This document shows, piece after piece, positions 1-5,791 of a stretch of DNA of 10,691 nt. Under the pieces are notes generated by a model. That model was not told the origin of the DNA. It saw only the letters and a program-made list of their open reading frames with translations, and made no database searches. Within the stretch, counting starts at the first letter, position 1, and each line of letters opens with the position of its first letter. The DNA comes from Lachnospiraceae bacterium (GTDB lineage: Bacteria > Bacillota > Clostridia > Lachnospirales > Lachnospiraceae): NCBI GenBank assembly GCA_017476305.1, contig JAFVAA010000019.1, positions 1-10,691 on the forward strand. Reading direction: 5' to 3'. Both the position numbers and the translations under genes were made by a program.

Positions 1-259
1 ACAGTTCAAGTATTCACAATATTATGGGGGGAATTATACACCAAAGGCAGGGGACTTGGTATTTTATACGGAGAATTACGGAACACTTTCCTGCCATGTG
101 GGAATGATTACAGGTGCTCCTGTCAATGGATATTTGCAGACGGTAGAAGGAAATATCTTGTGCAGCGATGGGAACTGGAAAGTGGTCAGATTTACGAATA
201 ATGCAAAGAGGACGGTCTCAAATTCTTATGTGCTTGGATATGTGACACCAAATTATTGA
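1..259 (+). CDS. C-terminal end of CHAP-type amidase/endopeptidase (5' truncated by window edge)
   Basis: The frame is open from base 2 to a TGA at 257-259, giving 85 visible residues; the start lies before the window. The visible part resembles the second half of a CHAP or NlpC/P60-like papain-fold peptidoglycan hydrolase. A PKAGDLVFY strand (visible residues 14-22) is followed by a CHVGMIT strand whose His32 is the expected catalytic histidine. Next comes a hydrophobic LQTVEGNI strand (about 47-54) and a closing VLGYVTPNY. The catalytic cysteine would lie upstream and cannot be seen. Such proteins cleave peptide bonds in cell-wall murein and usually act outside the cell, but a signal peptide cannot be checked here. 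A terminator follows 70 nt after the stop, so this looks like the last gene of its transcript. The assignment rests on the His/Gly-Asp-Leu-Val pattern only. Confidence 0.72.
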   Translation, partial: QFKYSQYYGGNYTPKAGDLVFYTENYGTLSCHVGMITGAPVNGYLQTVEGNILCSDGNWKVVRFTNNAKRTVSNSYVLGYVTPNY

Positions 260-330
260 TAAGATTCCAGAATCGTCCGACATCAGTAATATCCGGACTT
301 TATTAAGCGTATTGTGTTCGTACTATAGAG

Positions 331-375
331 AAAAAGACAGCCAGCTGTCAGAAAGGAAGCTGGCTGTCTTTTTCC
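331..375 (+). terminator. Rho-independent terminator
   Basis: A perfect 16-bp inverted repeat (331-346 pairing with 358-373) has an 11-nt loop. The GC-rich core is GACAGCCAGC/GCTGGCTGTC, and the 3' arm ends in TTTTT. The 5' arm begins AAAAA, so it could also work on the minus strand. It closes the transcript of the upstream wall hydrolase. A weaker possible hairpin (GTCCG 275-279 with CGGAC 294-298, followed by TTTATT) precedes it. Confidence 0.9.
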
Positions 376-430
376 GGCTTTTTTACATGATTTTTCAGGA
401 CAGAAACTACTATGAATGAGATGAAAATTA

Positions 431-439
431 TGGTATAAT
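431..439 (+). promoter_or_regulatory. Extended -10 promoter for the LytTR gene
   Basis: A perfect TATAAT at 434-439 is preceded by TG at 431-432, giving a TGN extended -10. No good -35 hexamer lies 16-18 bp upstream, which is common for extended -10 promoters. The predicted start near 446 gives a leader of about 65 nt before the gene at 510. Its position just after the terminator at 331-375 fits a new transcription unit. Confidence 0.6.
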
Positions 440-509
440 CAGAGCTATAAAATAAAGCCTGTTTCATCTACAGAACAAGATAAACTTTTACTGGCAGAAG
501 GAGGAGCAT

Positions 510-1259
510 ATGCTGCGTATTGCAATTTGTGAAAAGGATCAAAAGCAGAGGACGGAATTACTTGATTACATTTCCATGGATACGGATATCGAGGATGATT
601 ATATTACAGAATGTTTTTCACAGGTAGCTGAGGTGAAAAAACGTCTGGATGAAAATGATTTCAATTTTGATATTTTGTTTTTGATGATGGACTCGGTGGG
701 GGTAGACAGTCTGGCACTTTTGCAGTATATTCGGGAGAAAAAGTTTGATGTAGATGTATTTTTTATCGCAGATACGGTGGACTTTGTGACAGAAGCATTC
801 CGTTGCCGGGCATTTGCCTATTTGGTAAAGCCGTTTGATTTAAAAAAATTTACTTATGAGATGAAGCAGTATCTGAAGGAGAAGACAGAGTATCAAAAGG
901 ACTATCTGTCTGTTTCAGTGCAGGGCAAAGAGCAGATGATTCCCTTAAATGCAGTGCTTTACTTCACGAGCAATGTTAGAAAGATTGGCGCTGTTTTTTT
1001 AAATGATGATAAGGAAATCTGGTTTTATGGAAAATTAGATGATTTGGAGGAGAGGTTAAAATCGTATGGCTATATCAGATGTCATCAAAGCTATCTGATC
1101 AATGGTCATAAAATAGAGGGAATCAGTGGCAATGAGATCGTAACCTCCGGTGGAAGCTTTCAAATCAGCAGGAAATATGCAGAGAATGTGAAGGAGGAAT
1201 GGGAGAAGATCAGAAAGAAGCTTTCTGCGATGGCTGATCTTGTCTCCCTGGGAAAATAG
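510..1259 (+). CDS. LytTR-family response regulator with degenerate receiver domain
   Basis: This 249-residue protein has the receiver (about 1-120) plus LytTR DNA-binding domain (about 132-232) layout of AgrA/LytR-type transcription regulators. The start is fixed by AAGGAGG at 498-504, 5 nt before the ATG. The receiver keeps an acidic pair (Glu8, Asp10) and the beta5 lysine (YLVKPF, Lys107). At the beta3 phosphoacceptor position, where family members read FLD, it reads FLMMD with Met59; Asp61 is two residues late. The conserved Thr/Ser of beta4 is Ala87. Phosphotransfer is therefore probably lost or altered. The LytTR part looks complete, with YIRCHQSYLIN at 188-198 matching the usual RxHxSYLIN signature. 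No histidine kinase is adjacent. The TAG stop is followed in the same frame by 18 open codons running into the FHA gene, so the two may once have been one protein. Confidence 0.88.
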   Translation: MLRIAICEKDQKQRTELLDYISMDTDIEDDYITECFSQVAEVKKRLDENDFNFDILFLMMDSVGVDSLALLQYIREKKFDVDVFFIADTVDFVTEAFRCRAFAYLVKPFDLKKFTYEMKQYLKEKTEYQKDYLSVSVQGKEQMIPLNAVLYFTSNVRKIGAVFLNDDKEIWFYGKLDDLEERLKSYGYIRCHQSYLINGHKIEGISGNEIVTSGGSFQISRKYAENVKEEWEKIRKKLSAMADLVSLGK

Positions 1260-1313
1260 GAGGCAGATAAAGAGGTTGATGAAAATACGCTTTGGCAGGA
1301 TGAGCAGTCAACC

Positions 1314-1676
1314 ATGATTCTGACGAAAAAGTTTGCCTCAGCACAAAAATATGGCTTGATTCTGGGGATTCGTGGCAGTGGTCAGAATACCTCTTACCGT
1401 TTGTATCATGAAGAAGAAATCTTAATTGGAAGAGATGGCAGCCAGGTACAGATTGTAGTAAAGCATCGTGCGGTAAGCAGAAAGCACTGTGGAATCCGGT
1501 TTGATGAAAAGGAGCAGTGCTACTATGTGTGCGATTATTCTAAAAATGGAACGAAGGTCAGTGGGCACGGAAGGCTTCCAAAAGAACAGTGGATAGGTGT
1601 CAGCCGGGATTCTGTGCTTTTGCTTGGAAATGAGGAGTGTTCTTTTTTGCTGGCGTTGAGATGTGAAAAAAATTGA
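1314..1676 (+). CDS. FHA-domain protein, possibly the detached C-terminal part of the LytTR protein
   Basis: This 120-residue protein is essentially a single forkhead-associated domain. FHA domains bind phosphothreonine peptides and are cytoplasmic. The diagnostic residues are present in order: GRD at 39-41, SRKH at 55-58 and NGT at 78-80, on a beta-rich background ending in LLLGNEECSFLLAL. ATG 1314 is the only ordinary start codon in the frame between the upstream TAG (1257-1259) and the domain. It has no convincing ribosome binding site; the nearest AGGA is 13 nt away. The frame is the same as that of the LytTR gene, and the 18 intervening codons are open and rich in Asp/Glu, like an interdomain linker. 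It may be made by translational re-initiation, by read-through, or not at all. The domain call is firm; the gene's status is uncertain. Confidence 0.8.
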   Translation: MILTKKFASAQKYGLILGIRGSGQNTSYRLYHEEEILIGRDGSQVQIVVKHRAVSRKHCGIRFDEKEQCYYVCDYSKNGTKVSGHGRLPKEQWIGVSRDSVLLLGNEECSFLLALRCEKN

Positions 1677-1777
1677 AAGAGTAAAGTTATTGTACGCAGA
1701 CGGAATGGCTGTAAACAGTAAAAGAGCAGACATCCGGACAATGTCTCGGATTGACATAAAAAGAGAGGAAAACAGAT

Positions 1778-1990
1778 ATGCATTTTCCTTTGACTGCTTC
1801 CGGGGAAGCAGATGTGCATGCCGGGGAGAAGCTGATGGAAAAGCTGCGGGAAAAGAATATCCGCATTCCGGTCATCGTCTGTTCTTCCCTGAATTACAGA
1901 ATACCGGAAGCGGATGCGTGTGTCTGGTATTCAGAACACAATAACTGGGAGTGGGAGCTTGGGAAGCTGGTGAAAAAGTTTTCGAAATGA
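1778..1990 (+). pseudogene. Remnant resembling the C-terminal half of a receiver domain
   Basis: This 70-codon ORF has a usable ribosome binding site (AGAGG at 1764-1768, 9 nt before ATG 1778), so it might still be translated. From residue 16 on it reads like the second half of a CheY-type receiver: an amphipathic helix GEKLMEKLREKN, a strand IPVIVCSS in the beta4 position, then a strand ACVWYSEH and a last helix WEWELGKLVKKF. Beta1 to beta3, including any phosphoacceptor Asp, are missing, and a TAA at 1757-1759 blocks the frame upstream. In the neighbouring frame an ORF begins at ATG 1663, overlapping the FHA stop. It starts with residues like a receiver beta1 (VKLLYADG), so a frameshifted receiver gene is possible. 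I read it as a decayed third signalling gene; a genuine small protein is the alternative. Confidence 0.45.
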
Positions 1991-2005
1991 CTTTTTCACT
2001 CCTTT
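1970..2005. terminator. Possible bidirectional terminator between convergent genes
   Basis: A perfect 10-bp inverted repeat, GTGAAAAAGT (1970-1979) and ACTTTTTCAC (1990-1999), has a 10-nt loop. It sits between the plus-strand receiver remnant, whose stop codon lies in it, and the minus-strand amidase ending at 2031. The stem is AT-rich and the downstream T-run is short on both strands, so it is a weak candidate. Confidence 0.4.
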
Positions 2006-2030
2006 TGATATGGTTTGGGACAGATTCCTG

Positions 2031-2534
2031 CTATTGTGGGAGATCTGTCTCAAATTTTCTACTGCCTAAGATATGGATGCCTCTGCTTCGTTCATAAATA
2101 TAGCCATACAGGGGCATGCGATATACGTCTTTTGAGTGTGCAGCCACATAAGGCATTCCGTCTATTTTGTCTACGACGAGCAGGCTGTGATAGAACCGGT
2201 TTTCCCTTCCGAGCTGAATGATATCACCTAACTGAACCTCTTCCGTAGGGATTTCGACACCGAATGGTCCGACGCCACGGTTGTTTACGAGAAAGTCATA
2301 GAAAAACTCTACTCCTGTCCAGGATGGAGAACGATTATCTAAGGAGTAGTAGTACCATCCGGTATCGGGAGTGCCATTCATGACAGCCCCTCCGGCATAG
2401 AGGCACTGTGAGACGAAATTGGTACAATCACCGCCAAGGCTGCTGAAATCATAGAAGGCAGGATTTCTTTCGAAAGCCCATTTTCGGGCATATTCTAATA
2501 TAGCGACGCGGTCTAAGGGATATTCTGTCAGCAT
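2031..2534 (-). CDS. Amidase_6-type putative amidase domain protein
   Basis: This 167-residue protein matches what I know of the Firmicutes 'putative amidase domain' (Pfam Amidase_6), a papain-like fold thought to act on amide bonds, probably in peptidoglycan. The signature runs ARKWAFERNPAFYDF (16-30), then GGDCTNFVSQCLYAGG (34-49) with the presumed nucleophile Cys37. SWTGVEFFYDFLVNN (71-85) and LGDIIQL (102-108) follow. The presumed catalytic His is His116 in YHSLLVV, and AAHSKD at 131-136 supplies a further polar cluster. The start is supported by AGGAAA about 7 nt upstream on the minus strand. There is no signal peptide or membrane segment, so it is either cytoplasmic or exported by another route; many relatives carry an N-terminal extension that is absent here. 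It is convergent with the signalling cluster and divergent from the Uma2-like gene. Confidence 0.88.
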   Translation of the reverse strand: MLTEYPLDRVAILEYARKWAFERNPAFYDFSSLGGDCTNFVSQCLYAGGAVMNGTPDTGWYYYSLDNRSPSWTGVEFFYDFLVNNRGVGPFGVEIPTEEVQLGDIIQLGRENRFYHSLLVVDKIDGMPYVAAHSKDVYRMPLYGYIYERSRGIHILGSRKFETDLPQ

Positions 2535-2566
2535 TTTTCGTTTCCTATATAAATATTATTTGCTTT

Positions 2567-2596
2567 ATTTTATGTAGAAAACATATTTTGTGTCAC
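2567..2596 (-). promoter_or_regulatory. Candidate promoter for the amidase gene
   Basis: Read on the minus strand, GTGACA (2591-2596) as -35 and TAAAAT (2567-2572) as -10 are separated by 18 bp, about 33 nt before the start codon. Each hexamer differs from consensus at one position. The surrounding DNA is AT-rich, so chance matches are possible. Confidence 0.4.
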
Positions 2597-2691
2597 ATTT
2601 TTCTGCAGATACAGTTTCCATGCATGTGTGAAGAGTAAATTTGGTCAATAAACTTATAACATGACGGGTAGAGGCCACAATGAGAAAATAA

Positions 2692-2720
2692 TTGCTAATC
2701 TTGGATTGGGGAGTTATACT
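2692..2720 (+). promoter_or_regulatory. Candidate promoter for the Uma2-like gene
   Basis: TTGCTA (2692-2697) and TATACT (2715-2720) have an ideal 17-bp spacer, about 52 nt before the proposed GTG start. The rest of 2535-2777 shows no further gene or strong hairpin. Confidence 0.55.
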
Positions 2721-2777
2721 AAGTAAGGGATGCTGTATGTACATCGCATTAGATTTTTTTAGAATGGAGGGATGTTT

Positions 2778-3338
2778 GTGTTCGCATTACATGAGCAATT
2801 GGAATATATGACTCTGGAACAATATGAAAAGTTGCCTGAGAATGTTCGTGTTGAAATTTTTGAAGATATTGCTTATGACATGGCTGGCGCATCGAGCACA
2901 CATCAGAGAATATCCATGAGATTGTCTACCATATTAAACAATTATATCATGGAGAAGGATGGGAAATGTGAGGTGTTTCATGCTCCCTACGATGTGAAGC
3001 TGTCTGATGATCCTCTCACTATTGTACAGCCGGATATCATGGTTATTTGTGATCCGGAAAAGATAGATGAAAAAAGGTGTAATGGCGCACCTGATTTCAT
3101 TATAGAAATTGTTTCTCCGGGAAATCCGGAGAATGATTATGTTCGTAAACTGTATTATTATGAAAAAAGTGGTGTGCGCGAATATTGGATTGTGGATCCG
3201 GAACGGAAAATTGTTACTGTAAACGACTTTGCACATGGTGTGCTCAGTGTGCAGCATGATTTTTCTGAAACAGTTAAAGTCAATATCTATGAAGATTTAG
3301 AAATTGATTTTAAAGAAGTTGAAGCAGTGGTTTTGTGA
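2778..3338 (+). CDS. Uma2-family putative endonuclease (DUF820, PD-(D/E)XK fold)
   Basis: The protein has 186 residues from GTG 2778. The Uma2/DUF820 family has a restriction-endonuclease-like fold; members are abundant in some bacteria and their role is mostly unknown. The family pattern is clear. It opens with YMTLEQYEKLPE and a short strand with Glu (EIFEDIAYDM), then a helix starting STHQRI. The core follows: VQPDIMV (3030-3050) and DFIIEIVSP (3093-3119), carrying the Asp and Glu of the nuclease motif, and then YYEKSGVREYWIVDP. The start is decided by the ribosome binding site: GGAGG at 2766-2770 is 7 nt from GTG 2778 but only 1 nt from ATG 2772, which would add just two residues. It is monocistronic, with its own promoter and a terminator-like hairpin after it. 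No partner gene is apparent. Confidence 0.88.
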   Translation: MFALHEQLEYMTLEQYEKLPENVRVEIFEDIAYDMAGASSTHQRISMRLSTILNNYIMEKDGKCEVFHAPYDVKLSDDPLTIVQPDIMVICDPEKIDEKRCNGAPDFIIEIVSPGNPENDYVRKLYYYEKSGVREYWIVDPERKIVTVNDFAHGVLSVQHDFSETVKVNIYEDLEIDFKEVEAVVL

Positions 3339-3380
3339 TGTGCTGTTCCTGGGCAGAAATATGTCAAAAATTACACAGAA

Positions 3381-3419
3381 AAAAGTCACAGAAACCCATA
3401 TAAAATGGGACTTTTTTGG
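3381..3419 (+). terminator. Possible terminator after the Uma2-like gene
   Basis: A short stem CCCAT (3395-3399)/ATGGG (3405-3409) with a 5-nt loop is followed by ACTTTTTT. An outer pairing of AAAAAAGT upstream with ACTTTTTT is possible across an 8-nt bulge. It lies about 55 nt after the gene's stop. The stem is short, so confidence is moderate. Confidence 0.4.
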
Positions 3420-3544
3420 AAAAATAACATTAAAGATTTTTGAAAATCTATCCGATATAATTTGTGAAAATAAGTTGCACATACTTTCATGGAAAACGGA
3501 CAAGAAGTGGGATGTGTGCATGCTTATGAGGATAAAAGGACTAA
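3420..3544 (+). other. AT-rich intergenic stretch with a lone -10 and an inverted repeat
   Basis: Between the two hairpins lie a 7+7 bp inverted repeat with a 2-bp centre (AGATTTT 3434-3440, AAAATCT 3443-3449) and a perfect TATAAT (3456-3461) without a good -35. A transcript from there would run about 115 nt to the terminator at 3545-3582. A 40-codon ORF (ATG 3489 to TAG 3609-3611) crosses the terminator stem and lacks a convincing ribosome binding site, so I do not call it. An open frame from ATG 3361 (basic, no recognisable domain) also runs into the terminator. This could be a small-RNA locus or a decayed repeat; nothing here is certain. Confidence 0.3.
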
Positions 3545-3584
3545 CAAAAGGCTCATCTTTCTACCTTCAGATGAGCCTTTTGTG
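3545..3584 (+). terminator. Rho-independent terminator
   Basis: A perfect 14-bp inverted repeat, CAAAAGGCTCATCT (3545-3558) with AGATGAGCCTTTTG (3569-3582), has a 10-nt loop. The 3' arm ends in TTTTG. It lies directly before the TTGACA of the next promoter and insulates the operon that follows. Confidence 0.82.
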
Positions 3585-3614
3585 TTGACAATTTTATGCC
3601 GGGTATTGTAGTAT
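3585..3614 (+). promoter_or_regulatory. Promoter of the phosphorylase-like / SPL-like / SDR operon
   Basis: A consensus TTGACA (3585-3590) and TAGTAT (3609-3614) are 18 bp apart. Transcription would start near 3621. An ATG at 3613 falls inside the -10, so it cannot be the start codon for this promoter; this favours ATG 3634 or ATG 3643. Confidence 0.65.
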
Positions 3615-3633
3615 GGTATCAGAAAGGGAGAAG

Positions 3634-4593
3634 ATGAAATTTATGATCTATATTTATACGGCATTATTTCCAGAGGCAAAGCCTGTGATACGGCGTTTGG
3701 GGTTAAAGAGAAGACAGATGGAATTCGGATTTGATGTATTTGAGGGGGATGACATTCGTTTGATTTTGACCGGGGTTGGCTCTTTGGCTGCAGCTACGGG
3801 GGTAGGAAGCAGTTTATCCTTTTTTCATGCCGGCAGGGAGGATTTTTTAGTTAATTGGGGAAGCTGTGCAGCAGAGGGGAACATAGAGACAGGGGAGGTG
3901 TTTCTGTGCCATGCTTTGTACGATCGGATTTCCTCTCGTATCTTTTATCCGGATATGCTGTTTTCTTTTATGCCACCGAAGGTGGCAGTGGCATCGAAGG
4001 TGGCTATGTTGCAGGAGGCGACTGTGATTACGGAACCGGGATTATGGGAAACCGGGGATGCTGTTTGTGAAGAAGGAAAACCGAATTTTTCCGGAAAAGG
4101 AATGCATGTAAGAGAAGAGAGTATTTTGCATGATATGGAAGCGGCTGCCATTTACTTTGCCGGCTCTTATTTCTTTTCCCCGCATCAGATGCATTTTCTG
4201 AAGGTGGTGTCTGATCATGGGGATGGAAAAGTAAATGCAGAGCGTTTATCAGGAATTATGGAAGAAAAGGCATCCCTGCTTGTGGAATATCTGGAGATGC
4301 TTTTTGCGTATGAAGCAGAGAAAGAGAGCCAGGGAAAAGGCGACGTGAAAACGCAGAGTGAAGATACTGCGAAAAAAAGCGGGTTTTCTTTAGAGAAAAT
4401 TTATGAAGAACTTCACTGCTCCGAGTCTATGAAGCATTCGGTTTTTCAACTCGTGAAATACTGCAGGTCAGCACATATTGATTATGAAAAAGAATTTCGG
4501 GAAATGAGAGATTTCGGAGAGCTTCCGTGCAGGGACAGACGGGAGGGGAAGAGGGTATTAGATAGATTGAAAAAGAAACTGCTCGGTTTTTAA
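3634..4593 (+). CDS. Nucleoside phosphorylase/MTA-SAH nucleosidase-like protein with extra C-terminal domain
   Basis: The protein has 319 residues from ATG 3634; AAGG at 3624-3627 lies 6 nt upstream. ATG 3643 (MIYIYTALFPEAKP) is also possible, while ATG 3613 overlaps the promoter -10. The first 225 or so residues look like a divergent PNP/UDP phosphorylase fold. They show a glycine-rich GVGSLAAATGVG loop (47-58), LVNWGSCAA (72-80), DMEAAAIYFA (167-176) and KVVSDHGDG (190-198). In MTA/SAH nucleosidases the Glu of the ME motif (here Glu169) contacts the ribose, and the Asp of SD (here Asp194) is the general acid; both are present. A Lys/Glu/Ser-rich linker (about 226-249) leads to an unrecognised helical domain (250-319) containing CSESMKHSVFQLVKYCR and RDRREGKRVL. 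It is the first gene of the operon, 45 nt before the radical SAM gene. The substrate is not known; 5'-deoxyadenosine or a modified nucleoside are possibilities. Confidence 0.75.
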   Translation: MKFMIYIYTALFPEAKPVIRRLGLKRRQMEFGFDVFEGDDIRLILTGVGSLAAATGVGSSLSFFHAGREDFLVNWGSCAAEGNIETGEVFLCHALYDRISSRIFYPDMLFSFMPPKVAVASKVAMLQEATVITEPGLWETGDAVCEEGKPNFSGKGMHVREESILHDMEAAAIYFAGSYFFSPHQMHFLKVVSDHGDGKVNAERLSGIMEEKASLLVEYLEMLFAYEAEKESQGKGDVKTQSEDTAKKSGFSLEKIYEELHCSESMKHSVFQLVKYCRSAHIDYEKEFREMRDFGELPCRDRREGKRVLDRLKKKLLGF

Positions 4594-4638
4594 AGATGGC
4601 AGAGTACGCTACTATTTATTTGATAAATTGGAGAAATT

Positions 4639-5766
4639 ATGCAGATATTGAGTCAGCCTTTTTCCCATATTTATGTAGAAAAAGAAATTTTAGATCATCC
4701 AAGGACGATTCGGATTTTGGATTATTTTTTGAAGGGATGGGAAAAAGAATATATACAGGAAGAGAAAAGTACAGGGAAAGACAAAAGTACAGAGAAAGAT
4801 GGAAATAGCAGTCGCGGTACGGATAAAAAAAACTGCCAAAAAACTGTAGGAAAACAGAATCGACAGATTATAGAAATTTCCCATTATAAGGATGTTTTCT
4901 GCAGAAAAAAGCAGGATGTTTTTTTACAGAATCAGGCTCCGATGCTGATTCTGGCAAAAAGGAGGGAGAATTTTTTATATTCCGGTTCTCCGGTGTGTCA
5001 GAGCTTTGATGAGCGTTATTTTTACTATACCTCCTGTGTGATGAACTGCCTTTATGATTGCGAATACTGTTATCTGAAGGGAATGTATCCATCCGGAAAT
5101 CTGGTGATTTTTGTGAATATAGAGGATACCTTTTCGGAGGTGGAAAAGGTGTTACAGGAGCATGAGGTGTATCTGTGCATTTCCTATGATTCGGATTTGA
5201 TGGCGGTGGAAAATCTGACCGGTTTTGTGGGGGCATGGTCGGAATTTGCGGCAGAGCATAAAAACCTGAAAATCGAATGCAGGACAAAATGTGGACGGAC
5301 GGATTTATGGAAAACACTTCATCCGGGTTCGAATATGATCTTCGCATTTACTATTTCGCCTGAACGTGTGATCCGGAACTATGAGCACCGGACATCCTCT
5401 TTTTTTGACAGGCTTTCCTGCATTACGGAGGCTATGAAAATGGGGTTTCCGGTTCGTCTGTGTTTCGATCCCATGATTTATCTGCCGGAATGGAAAAGGG
5501 AATATGAACAGATGCTTCGGGAGGTAAAAAAGAGAATTCCGATGGAAAGGCTTTATGATGTCAGTGTGGGTTCCTTTCGGATTTCGCAGGATTATTTAAA
5601 AAAGATGAGGCATGTTTTACCGGATTCTGCCGTGGTGCAGTTTCCTTTCGAAAATGAGCGGGGTGTTTACCACTATCCGAAAGTTCTGATGGAAGAGATG
5701 GAAGGCTTTTTAAAGGAAGAGTTAAAAAAAGAACTGCCGGAAGAAAAAATATTTTTATGGAATTGA
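4639..5766 (+). CDS. SPL-family (spore photoproduct lyase-like) radical SAM protein
   Basis: This 375-residue protein starts at an ATG with GGAG (4630-4633) 5 nt upstream. Spore photoproduct lyase repairs a UV-induced thymine dimer with a [4Fe-4S] cluster and SAM. This protein belongs to the wider SPL family: HIYVEKEILDHP (10-21), FYYTSCVMN (128-136), then the cluster motif C137xxxC141xxC144 inside CLYDCEYCYL, with Tyr143 and Tyr145 at the positions of the lyase's radical-transfer tyrosines. An extra Cys133 lies four residues earlier. Aligned from memory to B. subtilis SplB, the lyase's H-donor Cys (in ACTSD) falls on Tyr183 of SYDSD; Cys180 is nearby. It may therefore not be a true photoproduct lyase. 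An unusual Lys/Glu/Ser-rich insert (about 37-78) contains a tandem duplication. It is the middle gene of the operon, 25 nt before the SDR gene. Confidence 0.85.
   Translation: MQILSQPFSHIYVEKEILDHPRTIRILDYFLKGWEKEYIQEEKSTGKDKSTEKDGNSSRGTDKKNCQKTVGKQNRQIIEISHYKDVFCRKKQDVFLQNQAPMLILAKRRENFLYSGSPVCQSFDERYFYYTSCVMNCLYDCEYCYLKGMYPSGNLVIFVNIEDTFSEVEKVLQEHEVYLCISYDSDLMAVENLTGFVGAWSEFAAEHKNLKIECRTKCGRTDLWKTLHPGSNMIFAFTISPERVIRNYEHRTSSFFDRLSCITEAMKMGFPVRLCFDPMIYLPEWKREYEQMLREVKKRIPMERLYDVSVGSFRISQDYLKKMRHVLPDSAVVQFPFENERGVYHYPKVLMEEMEGFLKEELKKELPEEKIFLWN
4765..4800 (+). repeat. In-frame 18-bp tandem duplication in the SPL-like gene
   Basis: Two adjacent 18-bp units, 4765-4782 and 4783-4800, match at 16 of 18 positions. 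They encode KSTGKD and KSTEKD (residues 43-54) in the hydrophilic N-terminal insert. The unit length is a multiple of three, so the frame is kept. Confidence 0.85.
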
Positions 5767-5791
5767 CAGATTTTAGAAAAGGAAAAAAGGT

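Noticed and set aside
3297..3521. 74-codon minus-strand ORF
   Set aside because: AT-rich intergenic shadow, with Phe/Ile/Ser-rich text and no start signals.
3613..3633. ATG 3613 as the start of the nucleosidase-like gene
   Set aside because: It lies within the predicted -10 element (3609-3614), so it would not be in the mRNA. ATG 3634 or 3643 fit better.
4596..4808. 70-codon plus-strand ORF overlapping the start of the SPL-like gene
   Set aside because: It overlaps the SPL-like gene in another frame, has no ribosome binding site, and translates to low-complexity Arg/Lys text. The SPL-like start at 4639 has a proper site.
4868..5347. 159-codon minus-strand ORF antisense to the SPL-like gene
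   Set aside because: Pro/Ser-rich shadow of a conserved radical SAM coding region; no ribosome binding site or domain.
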